DNA from: Lichenicoccus sp963693035 | GTDB taxonomy: Bacteria > Pseudomonadota > Alphaproteobacteria > Acetobacterales > Acetobacteraceae | Length of the DNA stretch: 64,000 nucleotides | Direction: 5' to 3' | Assembly: GCA_963693035.2 (NCBI GenBank) | Contig: CAXMMQ010000012.1 | Span: 1-64,000 of the forward strand | In this document: positions 18,160 through 26,766 of the stretch, piece after piece | How the letters are laid out: the number at the start of each line of letters is the position of its first letter | Position numbering within the stretch: position 1 is the first letter of the stretch | The notes under the pieces: model-generated | Told to the model about the DNA's origin: nothing | What the model saw: the letters and a program-made list of their open reading frames with translations, nothing else | Database searches by the model: none | Position numbers and translations under genes: made by a program

Positions 18160-19518
18160 ATGGCCAATGTGGTAACGGTTATGGGCGCGGCCCAGCAACA
18201 GGTCCCGGTCACGGTCAACGGCAGCGTAGCCTTTACCCTGGCGCAGGCCTACCAGACCGCCGTCAGCCAGTTGAGCGCCAGCCTGTTCGCGCAGAACCTG
18301 ACGGCAGGGGTCGCTCCGGCCAACGTCCCCGGCGGCCAGATCGGCGAAGGGGTGATCGGCACCACCGGCAGCTACACCTTCCCCGGCGGCTACAGCTACG
18401 TCACCAACAACGCGGCGGGGGGCGTGATCCTCGACGGCTCCGCGATCGGCTCGTCGGTCTCCGTGCTGGCCGGCCTCGGCGGCACCACCCTGTTCGGCGG
18501 CGCCGGCGGCGGCGAGTTCATCGCCGGCGGCGGCAACAACGTCTTCGAAGGCCTGAGCATCGGCGGCGGCAACTACACGATCGCCATGAGCCCGGGCAAC
18601 GACAGCGTGTACGGCAATACCGGCAACGACGTCATCTACACCGATGTCGGCCACAACCAGGTGTTCGCCGGCAGCGGCAACGATGCGATCTATTCGGGCG
18701 GCACGGACAGCATCATCGCCGGCGCCGGCGACAGCACCATCGCCCTGCTCGGCACCGGCAGCACGGTGTTCGGCAGCACCGGCGCCACGACGCTGGTCGA
18801 TGTCGGCAGCGACAACCTCTATGCCGGCGGCACCGGATCGACCCTGCTGTTCGACGGCACCGACGGCACCTACTACCTGAACGGCCCGAGCACGGTGATC
18901 GGCGGCGTCAACGACACCATCAGCGCGTCCGGCAACGCCACCGTCTTCAGCGGCAGCGGCACCACCGTCTACGAGAACGGCAGCGTGTCGCTCGCCTTCA
19001 TCGCCAATTCAGGCACCTCGTCCACCGTCGATGGCGGCAGCAACGCGACGGTGTTCGGCGCGAGCAACGCGAGCGTCACCTATAACGGCTCGTCCGGCCT
19101 GAGCTACCTGATCGCCAGCACCGGCAACGAGACCCTCAACGGCTCGCTCGCCTCCGGCGCGATGCTGCTGTTCGGCAACGGGGCGGCCACCTCGCTCGAG
19201 GGCGGCGCCGGCAACGACACGCTGGTCGCGGGCTCCGGCTCCAATTCGCTCAGCGGCGGCGCGGGCAGCAACACCTTCGTGTTCTCCGACAGCAGCGCCG
19301 GCGGCAACGACGTCATCACCGACTTCGGCAGCTCGGCCGGCAACCTGGTGGGCCTGTTCGGCTACGGCGCCAACGAGGCCCAGGCGGTGCTGGCGGCGGC
19401 GGTCAACAACGGCAGCGGCGGTTCCAGCATCACGCTCTCGGACAACACGGTCATCACCTTCAACAATCTCACGGCGGATCAGCTCAAAGCCCACGCCACC
19501 CAAATCTTCTCCACCTGA
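18160..19518 (+). CDS. RTX-like glycine-rich repeat protein, probable type I secreted surface protein
   Basis: A 452-residue acidic, Gly/Ser/Thr/Asn-rich protein with no signal peptide and hardly any Lys or Arg. It is made of degenerate nonapeptide-like repeats (GGAGGGEFIAGGGNN, GSGNDAIYSGG, GGAGNDTLVAGSGSNSLSGG) that predict a calcium-binding beta-roll or beta-solenoid. The C-terminal VFSDSSAGGNDVITDF segment is the usual block before the uncleaved type I secretion signal. ATG 18160 is chosen for its ribosome-binding site; an upstream in-frame ATG at 18136 is less likely. No ABC exporter genes are in the window. Lying between two giant glycosyltransferases, it may be a glycosylated surface protein (inference). 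Confidence 0.8.
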   Translation: MANVVTVMGAAQQQVPVTVNGSVAFTLAQAYQTAVSQLSASLFAQNLTAGVAPANVPGGQIGEGVIGTTGSYTFPGGYSYVTNNAAGGVILDGSAIGSSVSVLAGLGGTTLFGGAGGGEFIAGGGNNVFEGLSIGGGNYTIAMSPGNDSVYGNTGNDVIYTDVGHNQVFAGSGNDAIYSGGTDSIIAGAGDSTIALLGTGSTVFGSTGATTLVDVGSDNLYAGGTGSTLLFDGTDGTYYLNGPSTVIGGVNDTISASGNATVFSGSGTTVYENGSVSLAFIANSGTSSTVDGGSNATVFGASNASVTYNGSSGLSYLIASTGNETLNGSLASGAMLLFGNGAATSLEGGAGNDTLVAGSGSNSLSGGAGSNTFVFSDSSAGGNDVITDFGSSAGNLVGLFGYGANEAQAVLAAAVNNGSGGSSITLSDNTVITFNNLTADQLKAHATQIFST

Positions 19519-19680
19519 AAAGACCGGTTTAGAATGCACTATGCCGGCAATCCGACGTGGCCTCTCTGCGCTCCGGTGCTTACGGCCGATGAGGCCGCTC
19601 CGCTCCGGTGCCCGAAAAGCCGCGCCGGCCGGCGCGGCTGGCGCCTCTTGCCGGCCTAGCACATCCTAAACCGGTCTTTT
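19518..19680 (+). repeat. stop-codon-abutting palindromic element, copy D
   Basis: The best-formed copy. Arms 19518-19550 and 19648-19680 pair at 29 of 33 positions and begin with AAAAGACCGG and end with CCGGTCTTTT. The interior has both cores (GCGCTCCGGTGCTTACGG and CCGCTCCGGTGCCCGAAAAG) and a second hairpin, GCCGCGCCGGCCGGCGCGGC. The left arm starts on the last base of the RTX-like gene's stop codon. The right arm ends in four T, so it could also serve as an intrinsic terminator. Confidence 0.8.
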
Positions 19681-19722
19681 CGCGCGCTCGTGGCGATTTG
19701 CTGAGGCTCGCCTTCGCCCTGT

Positions 19723-22464
19723 ATGACTTTCGGCATGACCGAGCTTGGGCCGGCGGCAGCGGATCGGGACGGGGCGGTTCTGCTCGACAGCTATCGCAAC
19801 AGCCTGCGGCTGCAGGAGATGCGGATTGCGGCGTTGCAGACGGCGCTCGAGGAGCGGCGGACGCGGGTTTCGGGTCTTGAACGATCCACCTCCTGGCGAT
19901 TGACCATGCCGCTTCGGCTGGCGGTGGCGCTGGCTCGTGGGCGGTTGCCGAATGGCCTGTCGGTCCCGGCGGCGGCGCGGCGCGTGCGCGACATTGCCGC
20001 CCATGACGGGGTGCTGGGGCTGGGACGCCGGCTCGCCGGCCGTGTTCTGCATCCTGCCCGCTTGCCGGCCGCACAGCCGGTGCCGGCGGCGGCGGCGATG
20101 CCCGCGATGATGCGGCGATCCCTGCTGATCGTGGCCGAGCTAAGCGTTCCGCAATGTGCGAAATACCGCGTCTGGCAGAAGTGCTCGCACCTGCAGCGGC
20201 TCGGCTGGCCCTGCAGGGTCGTCGAGTGGCACGAGACGCAGGCGGTGCGCTCGGCCTTGTCCTGCGCCACCGAGGTGATCTTCTACCGCGTGCCGGCGAC
20301 GCCTGAAGTACTCGGCCTGATCGGCGAGGCGCGCCGCCTGGGCCTGCGGCCGTTCTGGGAGGTCGACGACCTGATCTTCGACGAGCCGCTCTATCGTCGC
20401 AACACCAACCTGGCCCGGCTCGAACCGGCGCTGCGCGAAGAGCTGCTCAGCGGCGTGCGGCTGTACCGGCGCGCGATGCTGGACTGCAACCGTGCCATCG
20501 CCTCCACGCCGGTGCTGGCGCAGGCGATGCGCGAGGCCGGCGTCGCCGAGGTGCATTGCATCGAGAATGCGCTGGACGATGAAACGATCGCGACGGCGGC
20601 CAGCTTGCGTGCCTCAGGTCGCCAGCACACCTCGTCGCCGATGATCGTCTACGGCTCCGGCACCCGTACGCATGATGCGGATTTCCTGCTGGTGGCCGCG
20701 GCACTCGGCCGCCTGCTGGCGCAGCATCCGCGATTGCGGCTGCGCCTCGTCGGCGAACTCGCCGTTCCGGAGAGCCTGCGCCGCTACCAAAGCCGCATCG
20801 AGGAACTGCCCGGCACCGACTATCGCGGCTATCTCGCCCTGCTCTGCGAGGGCGACATTGCCATCGCGCCGCTGGAAGCCACCCGGTTCAACGACGCGAA
20901 GAGCAACATCAAGTTCCAGGAAGCATCCCTTCTCGGGCTACCCAGTGTGTGTTCGCCGCGGGCGGCGTTTGCCAGGGTGATCGAGCATGGCCGCAACGGC
21001 ATGCTGGCGGAAACCGATCGCGACTGGGAGCAGGCGCTGGATGCCCTGATCCGCGATCCCGATCTCAGGCGGCGCATGGGCGACGCGGCGCTGCACGATG
21101 TCTCGCGGCAGTATGCACCCACGCTGGTCGCGCAGACCCAGGTGCTGCCGCTGCTCGGGGCGCCCGACCCGGCACTGCCGGCACTATCGTCGCGGCCGTT
21201 GCGCGTCCTGGTGGCGAACGTGTTCCTGTGGCCGCGCAGTTTCGGCGGCGCCACCATCGTCGCCGAGGAGATGGCCCGACGCCTGCACGCCCGCGACGAC
21301 ACGACGGTTGCGATCTTCACCTCGCACGGCGAGGGCGCCGATTATCCGGATGCGCTGCTGCGCTATGACTGGGACGGCATCCCGGTGTTTGCGACCGGCC
21401 TGCCGGCGCCGGACGATCACGTGGCGAGCTTCGACAATCCGGCGGCGGTGGCGCATTTCGGAGCGGTGCTGGATGCAATGCGGCCGGACGTCGTGCATGT
21501 CCATTCCATCCAGGGTTTCGGCGCCACCATCCTGCGCCTTTGCCGGGAGCGCGGCCTGCCCTACGTGGTGACGCTGCACGATGCCTGGTTTCTGTGCGAC
21601 CGCCAGTTCATGGTGCGTGGCGACGGGCGCTACTGCTTCCAGACCCGGATCGACCTCAAGATATGCCAGGCCTGCCTGCCGCATGCGCGCCATCTCGAGG
21701 CGAGGCGCGCGATCATGCAGCAGGTCCTGCGCGACGCGGGCCACCTGCTCAGCCCAAGTGCCTCGCACCGGGCGCTGTTCCTGGCGAACGATGTCGAGCC
21801 CGACCGCATCAGCGTCAACCGTAACGGCCTGCGGGCGCCGGACCGACCGCGTGCGTGCCGGCCGCGGGGCTGCAGGCCACGGTTCGGTTTCGTCGGCGGC
21901 AACGAGCGCATCAAGGGCTTCCACCTGGTGCGGCAGGCGTTCGAAAGCCTTCCCGACGGCGAGTGGGAACTGGTGCTGGTCGACAACACCCGCAATCTCG
22001 GCTTCAGCTCGATCGACGTCGAGGACTGGGACGTGCGTGGCCGCATCACCATCGTTGCGGCCTACCGCCAGGACGGGCTGGACAGATTCTTCGACGGGAT
22101 CGACGTCCTGTTGTTCCCGTCGCAATGGAAGGAAAGCTACGGGCTGACGGTGCGCGAGGCCCTGGCGCGCGACGTCTGGGTCATCGCGACCGCGCCCGGC
22201 GGGCAATCCGAGGATGTGGTCGACGGCATCAATGGTCGCCTGATCCCGCTGGACGGCAAAGTGCGCCATCTCACCGCCGCGATCGAGGAAATCCTCGGCG
22301 ATCCGGGGCGCCTTGATCAGTATGTCAATCCGCATCGCGGCGAACTCGCCGATCTTGCCGGCCAGGCCGCGGAGCTTCACGCGGTCCTGGCACGGGCCGC
22401 GCGCCTGGAACCGGGGGCTGCGGCCAGCACGGCCGCCAGCCTGTCGCGGGTCAGCAATACATAG
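19723..22464 (+). CDS. tandem double glycosyltransferase (two GT-B domains)
   Basis: A 913-residue cytoplasmic enzyme. Residues about 10-60 form a short coiled coil ending in RSTSWRLTMPLRL, the same motif seen in the giant transferase at 14482-17874. A first GT-B module (about 130-480) has FWEVDDLIFDEPLYR and IAPLEATRFNDAKSNIKFQE, resembling DUF-type transferases of glycan clusters. A second GT4-like module (about 485-890) has ANVFLWPRSFGGATIVAEEM, VHVHSIQGFGA, a cysteine-containing acceptor segment and FPSQWKESYGLTVREALARD. Start ATG 19723, with an alternative four codons in. Its 3' end overlaps the convergent RgpF-like gene by 88 bases. Confidence 0.88.
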   Translation: MTFGMTELGPAAADRDGAVLLDSYRNSLRLQEMRIAALQTALEERRTRVSGLERSTSWRLTMPLRLAVALARGRLPNGLSVPAAARRVRDIAAHDGVLGLGRRLAGRVLHPARLPAAQPVPAAAAMPAMMRRSLLIVAELSVPQCAKYRVWQKCSHLQRLGWPCRVVEWHETQAVRSALSCATEVIFYRVPATPEVLGLIGEARRLGLRPFWEVDDLIFDEPLYRRNTNLARLEPALREELLSGVRLYRRAMLDCNRAIASTPVLAQAMREAGVAEVHCIENALDDETIATAASLRASGRQHTSSPMIVYGSGTRTHDADFLLVAAALGRLLAQHPRLRLRLVGELAVPESLRRYQSRIEELPGTDYRGYLALLCEGDIAIAPLEATRFNDAKSNIKFQEASLLGLPSVCSPRAAFARVIEHGRNGMLAETDRDWEQALDALIRDPDLRRRMGDAALHDVSRQYAPTLVAQTQVLPLLGAPDPALPALSSRPLRVLVANVFLWPRSFGGATIVAEEMARRLHARDDTTVAIFTSHGEGADYPDALLRYDWDGIPVFATGLPAPDDHVASFDNPAAVAHFGAVLDAMRPDVVHVHSIQGFGATILRLCRERGLPYVVTLHDAWFLCDRQFMVRGDGRYCFQTRIDLKICQACLPHARHLEARRAIMQQVLRDAGHLLSPSASHRALFLANDVEPDRISVNRNGLRAPDRPRACRPRGCRPRFGFVGGNERIKGFHLVRQAFESLPDGEWELVLVDNTRNLGFSSIDVEDWDVRGRITIVAAYRQDGLDRFFDGIDVLLFPSQWKESYGLTVREALARDVWVIATAPGGQSEDVVDGINGRLIPLDGKVRHLTAAIEEILGDPGRLDQYVNPHRGELADLAGQAAELHAVLARAARLEPGAAASTAASLSRVSNT

Positions 22465-23300
22465 AGCAGGCGCATCGTCAGGCTGGCGCGAGGCTCTTCG
22501 GCCTGCGTTTCGGATCGTGGCGCGATTCGCTCGCTGATCCATCGCATCGGGAATCGTCCGGACCGCATGGCCGGCGAGCGCGACGCCAGTGCCGGCCAGC
22601 GATGGAGCCACGGCACCCGCATCGGATTGTCGCGCAGCAGCCCGACCTTGAGGAACGGCACCGAGCCGGAGCCGAGGATCGACATCCAGTCCAGATGCAT
22701 GGGATTGATCGCCAGCAGCCTGCGCAGGCCGCGCCTGCGATCCGGCCAGCATGCCGCCCAGCTCAGCCCGGCCGCTCTGATGGCGGCGCCGAGCCCGGCC
22801 TCGCCGTGCAGGATAATTTCCGCGCGGCTCATATCCTGGTACGGCAATGCAAGGATGCGGGCGATCTGCGGTGTGCGCCATGCGTGCTGCGTGAAGCAGA
22901 TGAACCAGGATTGCAGGTGCCAGGCGAGCTCGTGCGACTCGACCATGCCCCAGGTGTCGCATCCGAGACGCTGCATGCGCAGGAATACCGGTGCCAGCGG
23001 CTGCAGCGGGCCGATCACGCTGTCATTGGCCAGCACGACGAAGTCCGCATCGCCGACGCAGCCGAGCTCGATCAGATGCTGCCATGCGCCGAAATCCAGG
23101 CCGGCATTTTTGCGGAAATGGCCCGTGGCGCCAACGTCATCGAGCGCCGCGCGATCCTCGGGATGCAGGGCTGCCATGCCGGAGAGGGCGACGTGGACCG
23201 CAAGGCCGCATCCGGCAAGTTCCCTGAGATAATGCACGACGGAAGCGGACACCCGCCCGTCGGCCGCATACATCGCGAACAGGCATACGGGTTGTCCCAA
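22377..23300 (-). CDS. RgpF-type rhamnan synthesis protein
   Basis: A 307-residue member of the rhamnan synthesis F family, first known from streptococcal rhamnose-glucose polysaccharide assembly and common in proteobacterial O-antigen loci. The diagnostic features are present: VHYLRELAGCG near the N-terminus, RKNAGLDFGAWQHLI, VLANDSVIGPLQPL, and the Glu-Ser/His-Leu-Gln-Ser-Trp segment. Probably a glycosyltransferase acting in the cytoplasm on a lipid-linked glycan. It is convergent with the tandem glycosyltransferase and shares 88 bases with its 3' end. The divergent gap of about 220 bases to the HU gene holds both promoters. Confidence 0.82.
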   Translation of the reverse strand: MGQPVCLFAMYAADGRVSASVVHYLRELAGCGLAVHVALSGMAALHPEDRAALDDVGATGHFRKNAGLDFGAWQHLIELGCVGDADFVVLANDSVIGPLQPLAPVFLRMQRLGCDTWGMVESHELAWHLQSWFICFTQHAWRTPQIARILALPYQDMSRAEIILHGEAGLGAAIRAAGLSWAACWPDRRRGLRRLLAINPMHLDWMSILGSGSVPFLKVGLLRDNPMRVPWLHRWPALASRSPAMRSGRFPMRWISERIAPRSETQAEEPRASLTMRLLYVLLTRDRLAAVLAAAPGSRRAARARTA

Positions 23301-23517
23301 GGCATCGTCCTCCTGATTGATTCTACAGCCCGGGCCCTGACTGTTGCCGATTGGCCGCGCTCTTGCAGAGTATGTCTGGTGTTTTACCCGCCGGAAGACT
23401 TACGTCTGGTGCATCGCATCCGGCGCCTGTAATACCCGCATCCGGCGAAGGGCGGGCCGTGTCATCCGACTCGAAGCTGCCGAGTTCCATCGCCATCAGT
23501 GAGATTGAGAAGGTTTC

Positions 23518-23787
23518 ATGAGCAAGGCTTTCATTGCCGGCGTCCTGCAGGACTCCATTGATTGCACCGGCGTTGCCGCCAACCAGGCAGCCAGCGACCT
23601 GATCGCTGCGATCGTGCGCGAGCTCAAGAAGGAAGGTGGTTTCACCCTGCCGTCCTTCGGCACCTTCACAGTTCGCAAGACGAAGGCCCGCAAGGCGCTC
23701 AATCCGCGCACCGGCGAGCCGGTCAAGGTCAAGGCCGGCAAGACCGTACGCTTCAAGGCGAGCCCGAACCTCAAGAAGGCGATCTAA
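23518..23787 (+). CDS. hup: HU-family DNA-binding protein
   Basis: An 89-residue nucleoid-associated protein. It has the HU/IHF fold: an N-terminal helical dimerisation part, GGFTLPSFGTFTVRKTKAR, then the beta-arm with RTGEPVKVKAGKTVRFKASP, including the conserved proline that intercalates in bent DNA, and the terminal LKKAI. It resembles the shorter alphaproteobacterial HU paralogues. ATG 23518 follows GAGAAGG. It binds and bends DNA without strong sequence preference. It is a single-gene unit next to the tRNA-Gln gene. Confidence 0.95.
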   Translation: MSKAFIAGVLQDSIDCTGVAANQAASDLIAAIVRELKKEGGFTLPSFGTFTVRKTKARKALNPRTGEPVKVKAGKTVRFKASPNLKKAI

Positions 23788-23833
23788 ACCCGCAAGAAGC
23801 ATGGCCAACCACGCGCCGTGCTCGTTCCGGGCC

Positions 23834-23908
23834 TGGCTGGGGCGGGAGGATTCGAACCTCCGCGTGGCGGAATCAAAATCCGCTGCCTTACCGCTTGGCT
23901 ACGCCCCA
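23834..23908 (-). tRNA. trnQ: tRNA-Gln (anticodon TTG)
   Basis: A 75-base tRNA on the minus strand with an encoded CCA end. The acceptor stem TGGGGCG pairs with CGCCCCA, the D-loop contains AAGCGGTAAGGC, the anticodon loop is TTTTGAT (anticodon TTG), and the T-loop is GTTCGAATC. It reads CAA, and CAG by wobble. Just 3' of the HU gene in the opposite orientation. Confidence 0.97.
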
Positions 23909-23972
23909 CCGGCCGCGCCTAAATAGGGCTGTGCGCCGCTCTACGTAAACCCCGCCGCTCGTATCCCGCCGA

Positions 23973-24608
23973 TCAGACCGGCGGCGGCTCCGTCAGCGGG
24001 TCCGGCGCATTGAAGGTCGCATCCCCGCCGGCGACGAGCGAGGTGCTCGTCTCGCCGAGCATCCGGGCTGCCCAGGCGACCCGGTCGAAGCTGCGATCCA
24101 GCGCCGCCATGGTCCCTGCCAGGTCCGGGCTCTCGTCGCGTTCCCACGCCCGTACCGCCTGCAACCAGATGCCCACCAGCCCGCCGACGCGCAGCGTGCC
24201 GGCCAGTCCCTGGGTCTCCAGTCCGGCCGCTTGCGCCATCCACGCCATGCTGGAGCGGGTCGCGGCGGCCAGCATCAGGGCTAGGCCGGGATCGAGCGGA
24301 ATCGCGCGCAGGACGGCGCGCACGCCCTCGCGATATTGTTGCAGCACGTCGAAGCGGCGCATCAGCATGTCGAACAGCCGCTCGCGCGCGGTGCCTTCCG
24401 AGCCGTCATCGATCAGCGCCGCCTGGTCGGCGAGCACGCCGAGCCGCAGCAGCATGCAGGCGGCCGAGGGGTAGCGCACCCGCGCGCGGTCGAGGGGCAG
24501 CCCGGCCTCGCGGGCCGCCTCGACGACCGAGACCCTTCGCCAACCGAGCGATTCTGCCTGGGCCATTGCGGCGCGGATCAGGGCGGTATCGAATTGTTCG
24601 TCTGTCAT
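23973..24608 (-). CDS. TetR-family transcriptional regulator
   Basis: A 211-residue protein with the TetR layout. The N-terminal helix-turn-helix is RVSVVEAAREAGLPLDRARV (about residues 24-43), followed by the PSAACMLLRLG turn typical of this COQ9-like alphaproteobacterial subgroup, then a helical ligand domain. Start ATG 24608 sits 23 bases past the proC stop on the same strand, so the two genes are probably co-transcribed. The ligand and targets are unknown. Confidence 0.75.
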   Translation of the reverse strand: MTDEQFDTALIRAAMAQAESLGWRRVSVVEAAREAGLPLDRARVRYPSAACMLLRLGVLADQAALIDDGSEGTARERLFDMLMRRFDVLQQYREGVRAVLRAIPLDPGLALMLAAATRSSMAWMAQAAGLETQGLAGTLRVGGLVGIWLQAVRAWERDESPDLAGTMAALDRSFDRVAWAARMLGETSTSLVAGGDATFNAPDPLTEPPPV

Positions 24609-24631
24609 GGAAGCGTCCGGATTTTGATCGC

Positions 24632-25435
24632 CTAACGCGCCAGCGCCCGCGATCGCTGCGTCGCCGCCTCGATCGCGGCCGGGATCGATGTCGGCCAGGC
24701 CCGCTCGTTCATCAGGACCTCGAGCGCACGCGCGGTGGTGCCGCCCGGGCTGGTGACCGCGCGACGCAGGGCAGAGGCATCCTCGTCCGGCGAGGCATCC
24801 ATCAGCGCCCCGGCGCCACTCACCGTCAGCCGGGCGAGTTGCCGGGCAAGCGCCGCCGGCAGGCCCTGCGCGACTCCCGCCCGCTCCAGCAGTTCGGCCA
24901 ACAGGAACACGTAGGCGGGCCCGCTGCCGGACAGCGCCGTCACCGGATCCAGCAGCGCCTCGTCTTCCACCCACGCCATCACCCCGACCGCCGCAAGCAG
25001 CCGCCGGCACAGCGCCCGCCGATCCTCGCTGACGCCGGCCCCGGCACAGGCCACGGTGATCCCGCGCCCGATGGCCGCCGGCGTGTTCGGCATCGCCCGT
25101 ACGATCGCGGAGTCGTGGCCGAGCGCATCGGCGATGCCGGCGATAGACCGCCCAGCCATGATCGAAAGCACCACCGCATCGCGCGCGAACGGCGCCAAAG
25201 CCGGAAGCACCCCATCCGCCGCCTGCGGCTTCACCGCCAGCACGACGATCTCCGGCCGAAAGGCGGCAGGTACCAGGCTCAGATCATCGAATTGAAGGTG
25301 CGGCGACGCCACCTCGACCGCCCCAGGATCCACCACGACCGAGGGTGAAAGCCCCTGGGCGTCCCACCCTCGCAGCAAGGCAGCACCCATCCGCCCACAA
25401 CCGACGAGCAAGAGCGGCGGGATCGCCACAGCCAC
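24632..25435 (-). CDS. proC: pyrroline-5-carboxylate reductase
   Basis: Catalyses the last step of proline synthesis, NAD(P)H reduction of 1-pyrroline-5-carboxylate. The protein has 267 residues, normal length. It has the N-terminal nucleotide-binding GCGRMGAALLRGW, the VLAVKPQ segment, RAMPNTPAAIGRG, and the family signature ALSGSGPAYVFLLAELLERA, followed by RRAVTSPGGTTARALEVL near the C-terminus. It lies in a minus-strand run ubiK-ybjN-proC-tetR, an order seen in other alphaproteobacteria. A weak palindromic element lies between its start and ybjN. Confidence 0.96.
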   Translation of the reverse strand: MAVAIPPLLLVGCGRMGAALLRGWDAQGLSPSVVVDPGAVEVASPHLQFDDLSLVPAAFRPEIVVLAVKPQAADGVLPALAPFARDAVVLSIMAGRSIAGIADALGHDSAIVRAMPNTPAAIGRGITVACAGAGVSEDRRALCRRLLAAVGVMAWVEDEALLDPVTALSGSGPAYVFLLAELLERAGVAQGLPAALARQLARLTVSGAGALMDASPDEDASALRRAVTSPGGTTARALEVLMNERAWPTSIPAAIEAATQRSRALAR

Positions 25436-25441
25436 CAGCTC

Positions 25442-25550
25442 AGAGCCCGTTCGCGAATGTGCTGCGTCGAGTCAGAGGCGCCGTCTCGGCGCCGCCCGCC
25501 CATCCTGGAGAAGAGGGGTATGACCGCCGTAGCATTCCGGTACAGGCTCT
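25442..25550 (-). repeat. possible palindromic element, copy F (degenerate)
   Basis: Imperfect arms 25442-25463 and 25531-25550 (AGAGCC..., with matching GGCTCT and aligned ATG/CAT segments). The interior shares CAGAGGCGCC and TCTCGGCGCCGCCCG with copy A but lacks clear cores. The right arm overlaps the stop codon of the minus-strand ybjN-like gene, as in the other copies. Assigned with low confidence. Confidence 0.35.
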
Positions 25551-26052
25551 AGGCTTCGCCGGCGCATTCTAGCATGGCCGCTTCCAGGGCATCCGTCGGC
25601 GACTTGCCGCCCCAGAGCACGAACTGGAACGCCGGATAGAACCGCTCGCACTCGGTGATGGCGATGTCCACCATGTCCTCCAGGCTCTCGGCGGAGGCGC
25701 CCGGCGCGCCGCGCAGCAGCACCGAGTGCCGGAACAGCGGCATGCCGTCATCCGGGTCCATGCCGAAATGACCGATCCAGAGCCGCTCGTTGGCCAGCGC
25801 CAGCAGTTCGAACAGGGCGCGCCGCTGCGAGGCGGGGACCTTGAGGTCGAACGCGCAGGTGAAGTGCATGGCGCTGATTTCGCGCGACCAGGAGAAATAC
25901 AGTCCGTAGTCGCACCATTTGCCCGGTGCCTCGACGGCCATCTCGGTATCGGTCCGGCGGTCGAAGGTCCAGTCGTAGCTGCCCACGATCTGTTCCATAA
26001 GGTCGAGCGGGTTGGCGGCGGTGGGCTGGCTCTCGATTGTCAGAGCAGGCAT
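25549..26052 (-). CDS. YbjN domain-containing protein
   Basis: A 167-residue cytoplasmic protein of the YbjN family, whose fold resembles type III secretion chaperones. It has the alphaproteobacterial form, with WTFDRRTDTEMAVEAPGKW near the N-terminus, then FSWSREISAMHFTCAFD and ERLWIGHFGMDPDDGMPLFR. The biochemical role is unknown; in Escherichia coli YbjN affects motility and stress responses. Its position between ubiK and proC is recurrent in related genomes, supporting the assignment. Confidence 0.85.
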   Translation of the reverse strand: MPALTIESQPTAANPLDLMEQIVGSYDWTFDRRTDTEMAVEAPGKWCDYGLYFSWSREISAMHFTCAFDLKVPASQRRALFELLALANERLWIGHFGMDPDDGMPLFRHSVLLRGAPGASAESLEDMVDIAITECERFYPAFQFVLWGGKSPTDALEAAMLECAGEA

Positions 26053-26258
26053 GCGGGGCTCCCCAATGTGGAGGAAGGCCCGGAGCGATCCGGGCCCCTA
26101 CGTCTGCGTTTCAGGACGAGGGAAGCGACTCCGGCATTCTGCCGAATCCCCGCCTGGGAGGATGACCCCCCAGATCAGCCTATGGATGCCGTGCGCACAC
26201 TGCAAGCCGCATCAACGCTCTACGGGCATCCAACCGGGTGCGCCGGCGCGCACACGCC

Positions 26259-26657
26259 TCAGGCGGGAGGGCCGCCTGGCGCCCCGTGGCTGGCATGCGG
26301 GTCGTGCGACGCCGGCGGCACCGCGTCGCTCCCGGCGCCGTCACCCTCGGGCGCGGACGGACCACTAGACGGGGTCGACGCCTCCGGGGTTGCGCTCAAG
26401 GCGTCGAGATGCGCATCGAGGCGGGCTTCCAAGGCGGCGATCCGCAGGTCGGCGGCCTCCTGGCCGGCTCGCGCCTGGGCGGCAAGTTCGCTTACCACCT
26501 CGAACTCCTCCCGGCGCACCAGCGAGAGCGAGGCCAGTGCCTCGTCGACACGGGTGCGCACCAGGGCGCCGAGCTCCTCGCCGATCCCGGCGATGGCGGA
26601 AAAGGCGCCCCCCGCGACCCCCGCGATGTCATCGAAGAATTTGCTGCGCTCGACCAT
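26259..26657 (-). CDS. ubiK: accessory factor UbiK family protein (BMFP domain)
   Basis: A 132-residue protein with the membrane-fusogenic BMFP/UbiK domain. The N-terminal part, with KFFDDIAGVAGGAFSAIAGI and GEELGALVRTRVDEALAS, forms an amphipathic helix; a coiled coil follows (EEFEVVSELAAQARAGQEAADLRI, split here for clarity). In Escherichia coli UbiK assists aerobic ubiquinone synthesis with UbiJ. A Pro/Ser/His-rich tail of about 45 residues is extra. It is divergent from hldD, with promoters in the 110-bp gap. Confidence 0.85.
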   Translation of the reverse strand: MVERSKFFDDIAGVAGGAFSAIAGIGEELGALVRTRVDEALASLSLVRREEFEVVSELAAQARAGQEAADLRIAALEARLDAHLDALSATPEASTPSSGPSAPEGDGAGSDAVPPASHDPHASHGAPGGPPA

Positions 26658-26766
26658 GACCGGGCTTCCCTGCCTGAAGCCTTGGCATATCGTGCCGCCC
26701 GGACGCTCTTCCAATCGGTGTCGCGCGCTTTTGCGAGCCCTGCGGCGACCTCGTATAAGGCCGGCC

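Noticed and set aside
19518..19680. Copy D as an insertion sequence
   Set aside because: No transposase frame inside 163 bases and no visible target duplication; treated as a non-coding palindromic element.
25442..25550. Full-strength sixth copy of the palindromic family
   Set aside because: Arms are imperfect and the GCTCCGGTGCTC core is not seen; kept only as a low-confidence copy.
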